From Candidatus Bathyarchaeota archaeon (lineage in GTDB: Archaea > Thermoproteota > Bathyarchaeia > 40CM-2-53-6): a stretch of DNA of 12,676 bases. The position numbers and the translations under genes are program-made. How positions within the stretch are numbered: position 1 is the stretch's first letter; each line of letters begins with the position of its first letter. This document shows positions 1 to 7,151 of this stretch, one piece after another. The notes under the pieces are model-generated. The model saw only the letters and a program-made list of their open reading frames with translations. It was not told the DNA's origin and did no database searches. The stretch covers positions 1 to 12,676 of the forward strand of contig VBAY01000002.1 in NCBI GenBank assembly GCA_005883085.1. Reading direction: 5' to 3'.

Positions 1-1403
1 TTTCTCATCAGGTCAGTATTGCCCAATAGGACGCCGCGGCCATCCGCGTCTGCTCTGATACCAAGGCCTGGAATGGCCTCGAACTTTGAAGGAGATGACA
101 GGTCTGACTGCAGCTTGCGGGCTTCTCTGACTACGGCTTGGGCCAGCGGGTGTTCGCTTCCCAGCTCGGCAGACCCGGCAAAGTGCAATATGGACTTCGC
201 GGATTCCCCGTTTAATGAAACAACGTCTGTGACAGACGGCTCGCCTTTGGTAAGGGTTCCCGTCTTGTCAAACACTATCGTGTCGATCTTGTGAGCTTCC
301 TCTAGATTCTCTCCTCCTTTGATGAGGATCCCGCTTTCTGCTCCCTTACCTGCCCCTACCAATAGTGCGGCAGGCGTGGCTATTCCAAGGGCGCAGGGGC
401 ATGCGATGACGATTACTGATACGAATGCTAAGAGGGAAAAGGCGAGGCCTATTCCGCCTGCAAAGTACCAGAGGAGACCTGAGGCGGTTGCTATCAGGAT
501 GACGGATGGTACAAAGTACGCCGACACTCTATCCGCCAGTCTCTGCAAGGGAGCTTTTCCCACCTGAGCTTCCTCGACCAACTTTACAATCTGTGAGAGA
601 ACGGTGTCCTGCCCGACTTTCGTCGCTCGGACCTTTAGGAGTCCAGTTTTATTTATCGTGGACCCTATGACTTCATCTCCGACACTCTTGTCGCGTGGAA
701 GGCTTTCGCCGGTTATCATCGACTCGTCAAGAGCAGAGCCTCCTTCTAATACGACCCCGTCCACGGGCACTCGCTCGCCGGGTCTGACCACAAACACGTC
801 GTCAACTCGAACGTCCTCAATAGGAATCTCGACCTCGCTACCGTCTCGGAGGACCCTGGCCATCGTGGGTTGGAGTTCGAGTAGCTTCCGAACAGACTCG
901 GAGGCTCTTTGCTTGGTCAGGTGTTCGAGAAGGTTTCCGGTCAGTATCAAGGTGATAATTATCGCTGAGGTTTCGAAGTATGTCCCGTTACTCGGAAAGA
1001 ATGCTGGGAAGAACGTCACTATGGCGCTGTAAGCCCACGCCGCCGACGTTCCCATAGCGATCAGCAAGTCCATGTTCCCGACTCGTGACCGGAGGGCGTC
1101 GTAAGAGCCGCGGTAGAACCTGAATCCGACTACGAACTGGACCGGGATCGAGAGGAGAAACATGACTAGATTGTTGATGTCCTTAGACGGGACATTGGGA
1201 AGATAGGTTAGCGCAGTAATGGGAATGGTCAACACTGTCCCGATTACGAGGAGGCGCTTCAGCTGGGCAAGGGCCTTTTCCGGAGCCTGGAACTGGACTA
1301 GGCAGGATTCGCTGCAAAAGAAATATCGTGTCCCATGGAGAGTGACGGTAAGGGCATGCGGACCCTCCTCCACGAACATGCCACAGATAGGGTCCTTAGC
1401 CAT
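1..1403 (-). CDS. copA: Cu(+)-type P1B ATPase (CopA-like) with N-terminal YHS/TRASH-like domain; 3' end outside window
   Basis: Membrane ATPase predicted to export Cu(I) (or Ag(I)). About 467 residues are visible from the ATG at 1403-1401 and the frame is open to the window edge, so the rest of the nucleotide-binding domain, the GDGxND hinge and TM7-8 are missing. The N-terminus has D4-P-I-C7-G-M with C30 and C34 (FFCSESC). This C-x22-C-x3-C spacing fits the YHS/TRASH metal-binding signature and stands in place of an HMA domain. Also visible are the actuator TGES at 231-234, the TM6 metal motif C335-P-C337 followed by ALGIATP, the phosphorylation site D379-KTGTLT, and the nucleotide-domain H418-P. 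CPC is the Cu(I)/Ag(I) signature of P1B-1 pumps (P1B-2 Zn/Cd/Pb pumps also carry CPC), so copper is likely but not proven. It is divergent from a second metal ATPase, and the palindrome at 1441-1456 lies 38 bp upstream, where a TATA box would be expected. Confidence 0.93.
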   Translation of the reverse strand, partial: MAKDPICGMFVEEGPHALTVTLHGTRYFFCSESCLVQFQAPEKALAQLKRLLVIGTVLTIPITALTYLPNVPSKDINNLVMFLLSIPVQFVVGFRFYRGSYDALRSRVGNMDLLIAMGTSAAWAYSAIVTFFPAFFPSNGTYFETSAIIITLILTGNLLEHLTKQRASESVRKLLELQPTMARVLRDGSEVEIPIEDVRVDDVFVVRPGERVPVDGVVLEGGSALDESMITGESLPRDKSVGDEVIGSTINKTGLLKVRATKVGQDTVLSQIVKLVEEAQVGKAPLQRLADRVSAYFVPSVILIATASGLLWYFAGGIGLAFSLLAFVSVIVIACPCALGIATPAALLVGAGKGAESGILIKGGENLEEAHKIDTIVFDKTGTLTKGEPSVTDVVSLNGESAKSILHFAGSAELGSEHPLAQAVVREARKLQSDLSSPSKFEAIPGLGIRADADGRGVLLGNTDLMR

Positions 1404-1440
1404 GAAACCCTAGTGCTTCCTCCACGTCTAAACTACTCGC

Positions 1441-1456
1441 CTTTACAAATGTAAAG
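1441..1456. promoter_or_regulatory. Candidate metal-responsive operator ('cop box'-like palindrome)
   Basis: CTTTACA-AA-TGTAAAG is a perfect 7+2+7 inverted repeat. Its core TACAAATGTA matches TACANNTGTA, the known operator consensus of CopY/BlaI-type winged-helix repressors of bacterial copper operons. It sits in the shared gap of two predicted copper pumps and, for the minus gene, about 38-53 bp before the ATG. A bound repressor there could block TBP access. No regulator gene lies in the window, so the binding protein is unknown. Confidence 0.6.
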
Positions 1457-1508
1457 TCTTGCTCAGTCACCCTTCGAAAGGGCTGCGTCGTCTCCGTCAG
1501 CTCTCTCT

Positions 1509-1526
1509 ATGGAGGGCGCTCTCCAT
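1509..1526. repeat. Imperfect 18-bp palindrome upstream of the plus-strand ATPase
   Basis: ATGGAGGGCGCTCTCCAT has ATGGAG/CTCCAT arms and a GCGC centre; only one symmetric pair mismatches. It lies 60-78 bp before the ATG at 1587 and just upstream of the TATA-like TCTTAAG. That position suits a regulator site for the plus gene, though a chance GC-rich palindrome is possible. Confidence 0.35.
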
Positions 1527-1533
1527 GTTGGAA

Positions 1534-1540
1534 TCTTAAG
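1534..1540 (+). promoter_or_regulatory. Weak TATA-like box for the plus-strand ATPase
   Basis: TCTTAAG is the only AT-rich element close to the plus gene. An archaeal start site about 25 nt downstream would give a leader of roughly 25 nt before the ATG at 1587. The match is poor, so this is tentative. Confidence 0.2.
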
Positions 1541-1586
1541 AGGCAAAGAAGAACACTACGAGAGCATCTTCGAGAGTTGAAGCAGA

Positions 1587-3857
1587 ATGACTAGTGCCGA
1601 GAACCACGGAGATCACTCCAGTCATCACCAGATGAACGCTGACCCAACGACATACACTTGCCCTATGCATCCAGAGGTCAGGTCCACCTCTCCTGGAACC
1701 TGCCCAATATGTGGGATGAAACTAGTCCTTGTCGCCAAGACCGAAGGAGGTATGGATCATGACGAGCACCACCAGCACGCGATGAAGCCTGCTTCCAAGA
1801 ATTCTCGATGGGAGAAATTCAGGATGAGCATGACCATGACGATGGGCATGGAACACACCGGTGTTTCAGGCCGAGAAATGGCCAGGTTGATGGAATTAGA
1901 CATTCGCCAGAAATTCTTCATCGCACTAATACTGTCAGTCCCGATCGTCCTTTACTCGCCTCTCGGAAAATTCATCTTCGGCTTTCAGCCGCCAGCCCCT
2001 ATACCAGTTCCGTGGACTCTCTTTCTACTAACAACCCCCGTATACTTCTACTCAGGCTGGATTTTCCTCTATTCAAGCTTCAGAGCTCTCCAACATCGCA
2101 CACTAAACATGTCAGTTCTCATCGCAGTAGGCATAACCGCCGCCTACAGCTTCAGCGTTCTCCTCACAATCCTGCAAAGCGCCGATTCCTATTACGAGGC
2201 AACCGTCCTCCTAGTCACCTTCGTCCTCTTTGGCCACTGGATGGAGATGAGATCTCGGCGCGGAACAACCGATGCCCTGCAGGCGCTACTCCAGCTGGTT
2301 CCACCTCAAGCCAGAGTTCTCCGAGATGGGAAAGAGAACCTCATCCCAACCTCTCAAGTTCAAGTCGGCAACATCATAATTCTCAAACCCGGAGACCGAG
2401 TGCCAGTTGACGGTACAATAGTCGAGGGTGAGACGGCGATCGACGAGTCACTGGTAACAGGCGAATCCATTCCAGTTGCGAAGAAGGTTGGAGATGATGT
2501 CATAGGCGGGTCGATCAACCAATCTGGATCTGCCAGGTTCGAGGCAACAAAAGTAGGCGAGGACACAGCCCTCGCCCAGATAGTCAAACTCGTCGAAGCC
2601 GCTCAGAATTCCAAAGCCCCCGGTCAGAGACTCGCAGACAGATTTGCTCAGTATCTTGTGGTGCTGGCCATCGGCACGGGCCTAGTTACGTTTCTCGTCT
2701 GGTTTGCCATTGCCCGGCAGCCAGTCCTCTTCGCTCTGACCTTCGCCATTTCAGCGATAGTCATAGCTTGTCCTGATGCGCTGGGCCTCGCGACGCCAAC
2801 AGCCGTCGCAGTCGGAACCGGTCTCGGCGCTCGACACAACATTCTGATCAAAGACGCCCCAACACTTGAACGGGTCTCAAAGATCCAATCGATAGTTTTC
2901 GATAAGACTGGAACACTCACAGAGGGAAAACCCAGAATCTCGGAAATCACGACTGTCCCTGGCTGGGATGAAGACGAAGCCCTGAGTCTCATTGGCGGGG
3001 CTGAAGCAGGCTCCAATCACCCGCTAAGCAACGCTGTGCTCGAGGAGGTGAAGAGGAGGCAGCTGCCATTACCGACACTGATTGAACGCTTCGAAAACCT
3101 GTCCGGTCTGGGAGTAAGCGCAAGCATCGAAGGAAAGGAAGTTTTGGTGGGAACTGTGAAGCTGATGAAACAAAACGGTATTGATACCGATCCACTGCAA
3201 GAGAGGATCAATCAGCTCGTTCAGAAGGGCGAGACAATAATGGTTCTGGCCGTTGATGGGAAAGTCATAGCGGCTATCGGCGCAGCTGACACTGTTAAGC
3301 CGACGGCTGGAGTGGCCGTGTCGAGGTTGAACCAGCTTGGGATCGAGACAGCCATGATAACAGGAGATAACCTATCAACCGCCCAAGCGGTCGCGAAAAC
3401 CGTTGGGATCAAGAGGGTCTTCGCAGACGTTCTTCCACGAGACAAGGCAACATTCGTCAAGAAACTGCAAGATGAAGGAAAATTTGTCGCGATGGTAGGC
3501 GATGGCGTGAATGATGCGCCGGCATTGGCCCAAGCAGACATTGGAATTGCAATCGGGGCCGGCACAGACGTGGCTATAGAGACTGCTAAAGTAGTCTTGA
3601 TGAAATCAGACCCGTCAGATGTCTTGCGGGCGATAAGGCTCAGCAAGGCAACCGTCACGAAGATGAAACAGAACCTCTTCTGGGCCTCATTCTACAACAT
3701 CCTCGCAATCCCCGTCGCAGCTGGCATCCTTTATCCCAACTTCGGAGTAATCCTTCGACCCGAGGTTTCCGCCTTGCTCATGAGTGCGTCTTCGATAATC
3801 GTCGCCACCAATGCCGTTCTGCTGAAAAGGACTGAAAAAAGTCTAATCGCCGTCTAG
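1587..3857 (+). CDS. Heavy-metal P1B ATPase with Cys/His/Met-rich N-terminus and CPD motif
   Basis: Complete 756-aa membrane metal pump. The N-terminus has a heavy-metal-binding domain, C25-P-M-H-P and C39-P-I-C42-G-M, then a His-rich stretch (HDEHHQH, about 58-64) and a Met-rich one (MSMTMTMGM, about 79-87). The core has TGES at 291-294, C395-P-D397 followed by ALGLATP, D439-KTGTLT, H478-P, and GDGVND at 638-643. TM7 carries FYN and TM8 carries MSASS, both CopA-like Cu(I)-site residues. The oddity is CPD in TM6 where CPC (CopA) or CPH (CopB) is usual; the codons TGT-CCT-GAT are unambiguous. The soft-metal N-terminus and the copper-type partner suggest Cu or Ag, but the substrate could differ. 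I recall CPD variants among annotated heavy-metal ATPases but cannot verify that here. ATG 1587 is chosen because it gives the whole N-terminal domain. Confidence 0.95.
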   Translation: MTSAENHGDHSSHHQMNADPTTYTCPMHPEVRSTSPGTCPICGMKLVLVAKTEGGMDHDEHHQHAMKPASKNSRWEKFRMSMTMTMGMEHTGVSGREMARLMELDIRQKFFIALILSVPIVLYSPLGKFIFGFQPPAPIPVPWTLFLLTTPVYFYSGWIFLYSSFRALQHRTLNMSVLIAVGITAAYSFSVLLTILQSADSYYEATVLLVTFVLFGHWMEMRSRRGTTDALQALLQLVPPQARVLRDGKENLIPTSQVQVGNIIILKPGDRVPVDGTIVEGETAIDESLVTGESIPVAKKVGDDVIGGSINQSGSARFEATKVGEDTALAQIVKLVEAAQNSKAPGQRLADRFAQYLVVLAIGTGLVTFLVWFAIARQPVLFALTFAISAIVIACPDALGLATPTAVAVGTGLGARHNILIKDAPTLERVSKIQSIVFDKTGTLTEGKPRISEITTVPGWDEDEALSLIGGAEAGSNHPLSNAVLEEVKRRQLPLPTLIERFENLSGLGVSASIEGKEVLVGTVKLMKQNGIDTDPLQERINQLVQKGETIMVLAVDGKVIAAIGAADTVKPTAGVAVSRLNQLGIETAMITGDNLSTAQAVAKTVGIKRVFADVLPRDKATFVKKLQDEGKFVAMVGDGVNDAPALAQADIGIAIGAGTDVAIETAKVVLMKSDPSDVLRAIRLSKATVTKMKQNLFWASFYNILAIPVAAGILYPNFGVILRPEVSALLMSASSIIVATNAVLLKRTEKSLIAV

Positions 3858-3949
3858 TCCGAGTGCTGCCAAGCTTTGCCCTCTCATGGAAAGAACATGG
3901 CAACTGCTGCGCAGGTAAGAAAGATTAGTAACCAAGTGGAGAATTGATC

Positions 3950-3957
3950 GGAGAGGG
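3950..3957 (+). promoter_or_regulatory. Ribosome-binding site deciding a TTG start
   Basis: GGAGAGGG ends 5 nt before the TTG at 3963. The frame has a TGA stop at 3945-3947 and no other start between, so this site supports TTG as the initiation codon. Confidence 0.5.
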
Positions 3958-3962
3958 TTCCT

Positions 3963-4244
3963 TTGCCTCATAGAATAGTAATATTCATCGATGGCTCTTC
4001 TCTCTGCACAGCAATCGTAGATGAGATTGAAGCCGGAAAATGTGCCCGCTGTCAACTCACAGTCTACAACATCTCAGAGCAAACCGCCCTGGCTAAGAAA
4101 TATGGCGTTAGAGCGGCCCCTGCAGTGATGATAGATGAAGAGGTCAAGATTGAAGGAAGACCTGATATTCCGTTCGTTTGCAGTGATGAGACCTACGCAC
4201 ATTTCAAAGAAAAGTATCCCTTGTTACACGAACTCGACCGTTAG
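3963..4244 (+). CDS. Small thioredoxin/glutaredoxin-fold-like protein with displaced CxxC
   Basis: A 93-aa soluble protein starting at TTG. Residues 3-10 (HRIVIFID) look like a first beta strand, 32-37 like a second, and Y47-GVRAAPAVMID resembles the cis-proline region of thioredoxin-fold proteins (P53). The usual active-site position after strand 1 reads S12-S-L-C15 and holds only one cysteine. A separate C27-A-R-C30 lies where the end of helix 1 would be, and C73 follows near the C-terminus. This argues against a standard disulfide reductase and leaves open a redox or metal-handling role. It lies 105 bp after the metal ATPase on the same strand, so it could be co-expressed and serve copper homeostasis; that is inference from context. 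The exact family is not recognised. Confidence 0.75.
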   Translation: MPHRIVIFIDGSSLCTAIVDEIEAGKCARCQLTVYNISEQTALAKKYGVRAAPAVMIDEEVKIEGRPDIPFVCSDETYAHFKEKYPLLHELDR

Positions 4245-4291
4245 ATGATTGAGAGTCATTAATTCGCGTTGATTAGGAGCCTGCGCTCTGT

Positions 4292-5326
4292 TTATCCGAA
4301 GTGAATTTGGGTTCCGACGCTTGCTTGAACATAGGCATCGGGCATTTCACGACTAAGAAGATGCGTGGCCTTCCAGCCCGTACAGTGTCCGGGGACGATG
4401 ATGTCCGGATGGATTGTTTTTACATCCTGGATTGTTTGTGGGATGATCTTTTCGAAGGTTCCACCGGTTAGGTGCATTCCGCCGATGAAAGCGTGAACCT
4501 TATTGGCCCCTGTTATCCGTTGGGCGTTGCGGAGTACGTTGACGGCGCCAGAATGGCTGCAGCTGGACGCAACAACTAGTCCTCTCCCGTTAACGTTGAA
4601 GACGATGCCCTGATCGTCCCAGATCCAGGGATCAGATTCCCAATGTTCTAGCTCTTTCTCTTCATATTGAAGGGGGAATCCTTTCTCGTAATCAGTGACC
4701 CTCTCCACTTGTCCAGTCACTAGAGCCTGGTCGGACAGAAGTAGGCTTGGAGCTCGGCTGTCGATTATCCGGACATCGTTCTTTTCGAGTGCTCGACGGT
4801 CCGGGGGAGGCATGTGCATCTCGGATCCAGACGGGAACCTGATTTTCCGGTTTTTCCAGGCGTCGGGATGGAGGATTAGGGGAAGGTTCTTCTTGCCGAG
4901 GCTGTGGACAATGCCGAATAGGCCGCCATGGTGATCCGCATGACCATGAGATAGGACGATCGCATCGAGATCAGTAAGCTTGATACCCAGAACTGCTAGG
5001 TTGTGAGTGATCGTATCAGGGCTCAAGCCAGCATCGTAGAGAATGGTCTTGACACTACCTCTCTTCTGGACGTTGAAGAGGAGAGAGTAGCCATGTTCTG
5101 CTCTCAATTGGGGCCTCCTGGACCAGTCCCAGGTCAACGAGGGCCGGATGACGTGATCCGCAGAAGGCAAGAGAATATCGATCGAGTTGTCCACAAGTAT
5201 CGTCGCGTCCACAGAATCAACGGTCTGAAGACTGGCGATACCTGCGGTAGAACCTGTGAACCTTAGAGACGAGAGCTTGACGCTAGGTTGTACCGCGTTG
5301 AAACTTAGTCCGTCTGATAGACACAA
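4292..5326 (-). CDS. Metallo-beta-lactamase-fold hydrolase, COG1237-like
   Basis: A 344-aa MBL-fold protein. The metal-binding signature LSHGHADHHGG is near residues 124-134, followed by SSCSHSG near 253-259, GGMHLTGG near 281-288 and VPGHCTGW near 310-317. These are hallmarks of the COG1237 group, which includes the archaeal 7,8-dihydropterin-6-methyl-4-(beta-D-ribofuranosyl)-aminobenzene-5'-phosphate synthase of methanopterin biosynthesis. Many COG1237 members have other or unknown substrates, so that specific activity is not claimed. The start shown is TTG at 5326, with GAGG 8 nt upstream. A GTG at 5212-5210 (V39) is also possible and lies just before the conserved ILVDN strand. It follows the ABM-like gene by 20 nt and is probably in its operon. 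It converges with the thioredoxin-like gene across 47 bp. Confidence 0.88.
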   Translation of the reverse strand: MCLSDGLSFNAVQPSVKLSSLRFTGSTAGIASLQTVDSVDATILVDNSIDILLPSADHVIRPSLTWDWSRRPQLRAEHGYSLLFNVQKRGSVKTILYDAGLSPDTITHNLAVLGIKLTDLDAIVLSHGHADHHGGLFGIVHSLGKKNLPLILHPDAWKNRKIRFPSGSEMHMPPPDRRALEKNDVRIIDSRAPSLLLSDQALVTGQVERVTDYEKGFPLQYEEKELEHWESDPWIWDDQGIVFNVNGRGLVVASSCSHSGAVNVLRNAQRITGANKVHAFIGGMHLTGGTFEKIIPQTIQDVKTIHPDIIVPGHCTGWKATHLLSREMPDAYVQASVGTQIHFG

Positions 5327-5346
5327 TGGATATGCCTCAATTCTCG

Positions 5347-5721
5347 TCAGGCTTCGAAGGCGAGGGGAACTTCGAAGATTCGCACGTTAGGCTCTGCACC
5401 GTGAGTTCTGAAGATCTGGACCGCGAACGGAACCTTGGTATTCTTCCTCATCTGCTCGAGGGCTTCCCTGCTATCCCAGAGAGTGGATATCCGATACAGA
5501 CCTTCCTCGTCCGGATCGCGAAGAAGCATCGACCTCTTCCAGCCCGGTGGCTTAGCCTGGGCTCCCACCGAGGCGTACATCGAGAGAAAATCCGATGTTC
5601 TTGCTTTGGAAATTTTTCCTTCAACTACGGTCATGACTTGCAATGCTGGGTTTGCCTGGTTATTTTTCATTAATAAAATGTAAGCGATCGCTGAGAGGAC
5701 GAGAGCCACTGGGCCCCTCAT
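5347..5721 (-). CDS. ABM-domain-like (dimeric alpha/beta-barrel) small protein
   Basis: A 124-aa protein. Its C-terminal ~95 residues resemble antibiotic-biosynthesis-monooxygenase/YgiN-like dimeric ferredoxin-fold domains: strand VMTVVEGKI, a helix, then LYRISTLWDSREALEQM near residues 75-91. These small domains serve as monooxygenases, haem-handling proteins or structural modules, and no substrate can be read here. The first 18 residues (RG, then about 15 hydrophobic residues, then K) look like a short membrane anchor or signal segment if the ATG at 5721 is used. Later ATGs at 5670 and 5634 would remove it. The AT-rich TTTTATTAA at about 5671-5679 could be a TATA box for the 5634 start. The gene is 20 nt upstream of the MBL-fold gene, probably the same operon. 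Confidence 0.7.
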   Translation of the reverse strand: MRGPVALVLSAIAYILLMKNNQANPALQVMTVVEGKISKARTSDFLSMYASVGAQAKPPGWKRSMLLRDPDEEGLYRISTLWDSREALEQMRKNTKVPFAVQIFRTHGAEPNVRIFEVPLAFEA

Positions 5722-5787
5722 TACTTTCTAGGATCTCACCAACTTGAAGTAGTAGCCTTCGACCCCTTTCGAACCCCACAATCAAAA

Positions 5788-7083
5788 ATGGTGTCCACGG
5801 TTTTGACTGAGCTAGCTCAAGAGCCTCCAAGCGTAGAAACAGCGACGAGATCCAAAGCCAGCAGAGCTGCCCTGGCTTTCATCTTCGCCACGGTCCTCTT
5901 TGATACCCTCGGATTCGGCATCATAATACCCGTACTTCCCGGTCTGGTTGTGAGCTTCGTCGGGGGAGATCCGGCAAGAGGAGCTGAAATCTTCGGTCTC
6001 TTCGGCACAACCTGGGCGCTCATGCAGTTCCTATTCGCTCCGCTGCTCGGAGCGCTATCCGATCGCTTTGGTCGACGACCAGTCCTCATCCTCTCCGCCT
6101 TCGGCCTCGGAATCGACTACATCATCATGGCTCTTGCACCCAACCTCACCTGGCTCTTCATCGGGCGAGTAGTCAGCGGCATTACAAGTGCCAGCTTTAC
6201 CGTAAGCTTCGCCTACGTAGCAGATACAGTTCCAGGAGAAAAGCGGGCAGGCGCATACGGAATGATAGGCTCCATCTTTGGCGTCGGATTCATCATCGGA
6301 CCCCTCGTCGGAGGACTACTCGCAGGAATTGGTCCACGCTTCCCATTCTGGGGCGCAGCAACACTCTCGCTCGCAAGCGCAGCCTATGGACTGATTGTGC
6401 TGCCAGAATCCCTTCCTCTCGCGCACAGAAGCCCGGTCTCACTTCGAAAAGCTAACCCCATCGGCTCCCTATCCATGATACGAGCGCGACGGGGACTCGC
6501 GGGTTTCGTCACGGTCAATTTCCTCAACTTCCTCGCCTTCCAAGTCCTCCCCAGCGTCTACGTACTCTACGCCGCTTACAGGTACGGCTGGGGATACGCG
6601 CTAGTTGGAACAGCGCTTGCCCTCGTTGGTGCCTGCAACATCATCGTCCAAGGTCTCCTCGTCCGCCGAGTCGTCGCCAGGTTCGGCGAGCGCATCGCCC
6701 TACTAATCGGAATAGTCTCTGGCACGCTAGGGTTCGTGATCTGGGGCTTAGCACCAAACAGCCTTGTCTTTATGATTGCAATAATCTTCTACGCACCCAT
6801 CGGATTCGTCCAACCCGCGTTGCAAGGCCTAATGACTCGGCGAGTAAGCCCATCCGAACAAGGACAACTGCAAGGCATCAACGGAAGCCTCATGGGCCTC
6901 ACCGGTGTCATCGGACCCACACTCTTCACACTAATATTCGCGTTCTTCATCGGAAGCCAGGCACCCTTCAATCTTCCAGGCGCGCCCTTCTTACTCTCAG
7001 CATTCTTGATGATCGGCTCTCTCATCCTAGTGGCAAAGATCACAAACGCCAGAAACCTTGCCCCCCCGAGCAAGGACTTCTAA
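5788..7083 (+). CDS. MFS transporter, TetA-like drug:proton antiporter family
   Basis: A 431-aa polytopic membrane protein of the major facilitator superfamily, DHA1/TetA-like. After a ~25-residue cytoplasmic N-terminus, TM1 reads FDTLGFGIIIPVLPGL, similar to the TetA TM1. Motif A (GALSDRFGRRP) starts at residue 88 in the TM2-TM3 loop, and an antiporter motif C-like stretch (GFIIGPLVGG) lies around 168-177. Length and topology fit 12 TM segments. The family exports drugs or metabolites in exchange for protons. TetA likeness is to the group and does not show tetracycline resistance. It is divergent from the ABM-like gene across 66 bp. No convincing TATA box was found, and the start is the first ATG. 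Confidence 0.92.
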   Translation: MVSTVLTELAQEPPSVETATRSKASRAALAFIFATVLFDTLGFGIIIPVLPGLVVSFVGGDPARGAEIFGLFGTTWALMQFLFAPLLGALSDRFGRRPVLILSAFGLGIDYIIMALAPNLTWLFIGRVVSGITSASFTVSFAYVADTVPGEKRAGAYGMIGSIFGVGFIIGPLVGGLLAGIGPRFPFWGAATLSLASAAYGLIVLPESLPLAHRSPVSLRKANPIGSLSMIRARRGLAGFVTVNFLNFLAFQVLPSVYVLYAAYRYGWGYALVGTALALVGACNIIVQGLLVRRVVARFGERIALLIGIVSGTLGFVIWGLAPNSLVFMIAIIFYAPIGFVQPALQGLMTRRVSPSEQGQLQGINGSLMGLTGVIGPTLFTLIFAFFIGSQAPFNLPGAPFLLSAFLMIGSLILVAKITNARNLAPPSKDF

Positions 7084-7114
7084 CCCGAATCGAACAAGCG
7101 GAGCAACCAATCTC

Positions 7115-7124
7115 TTTTTGTATC
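7115..7124 (+). promoter_or_regulatory. T-rich element: possible MFS terminator or micro-ORF promoter
   Basis: TTTTTGTATC lies 32 bp after the MFS stop and about 30 nt before the ATG at 7152. The T5 run could act as an archaeal poly-U terminator on the plus strand, or the element could be a TATA-like box for the Cys-rich micro-ORF. Sequence alone cannot decide. Confidence 0.3.
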
Positions 7125-7151
7125 GATAAGCTGGTAGGGAAGAACGTCTTG

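Larger units (their letters stand above)
1404..1586. promoter_or_regulatory. Divergent regulatory region between two metal ATPase genes
   Basis: This 183-bp gap must hold the promoters of both pumps. It contains a perfect palindrome at 1441-1456 and an imperfect 18-bp palindrome at 1509-1526. TATA candidates are weak. For the minus gene they are the AT-rich palindrome itself (about 42 nt before its ATG) or AGTTTAGA near 1427-1434 (about 27 nt before it). For the plus gene it is TCTTAAG at 1534-1540 (about 50 nt before its ATG). No small ORF of note was seen. Confidence 0.6.

Noticed and set aside
1808..2410. A 200-codon open frame overlapping the CPD ATPase in another frame on the same strand
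   Set aside because: The in-frame ATPase has every conserved P1B motif across this stretch. The other frame gives a low-complexity Ser/Arg/His-rich sequence with no domain.
3221..3658. A 145-codon antisense frame inside the ATPase
   Set aside because: It covers the GDGVND hinge of the real gene in reverse; its Ser/Ala/Thr-rich composition is a typical shadow.
4292..5326. Naming the MBL-fold gene as a methanopterin biosynthesis enzyme
   Set aside because: COG1237 members include that synthase, but the group is broad and no other methanopterin gene lies nearby.
5788..7083. Naming the MFS gene tetA
   Set aside because: TM1 and motifs A/C place it in the TetA-like DHA1 group, but many members export other compounds. 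Substrate cannot be read from sequence.
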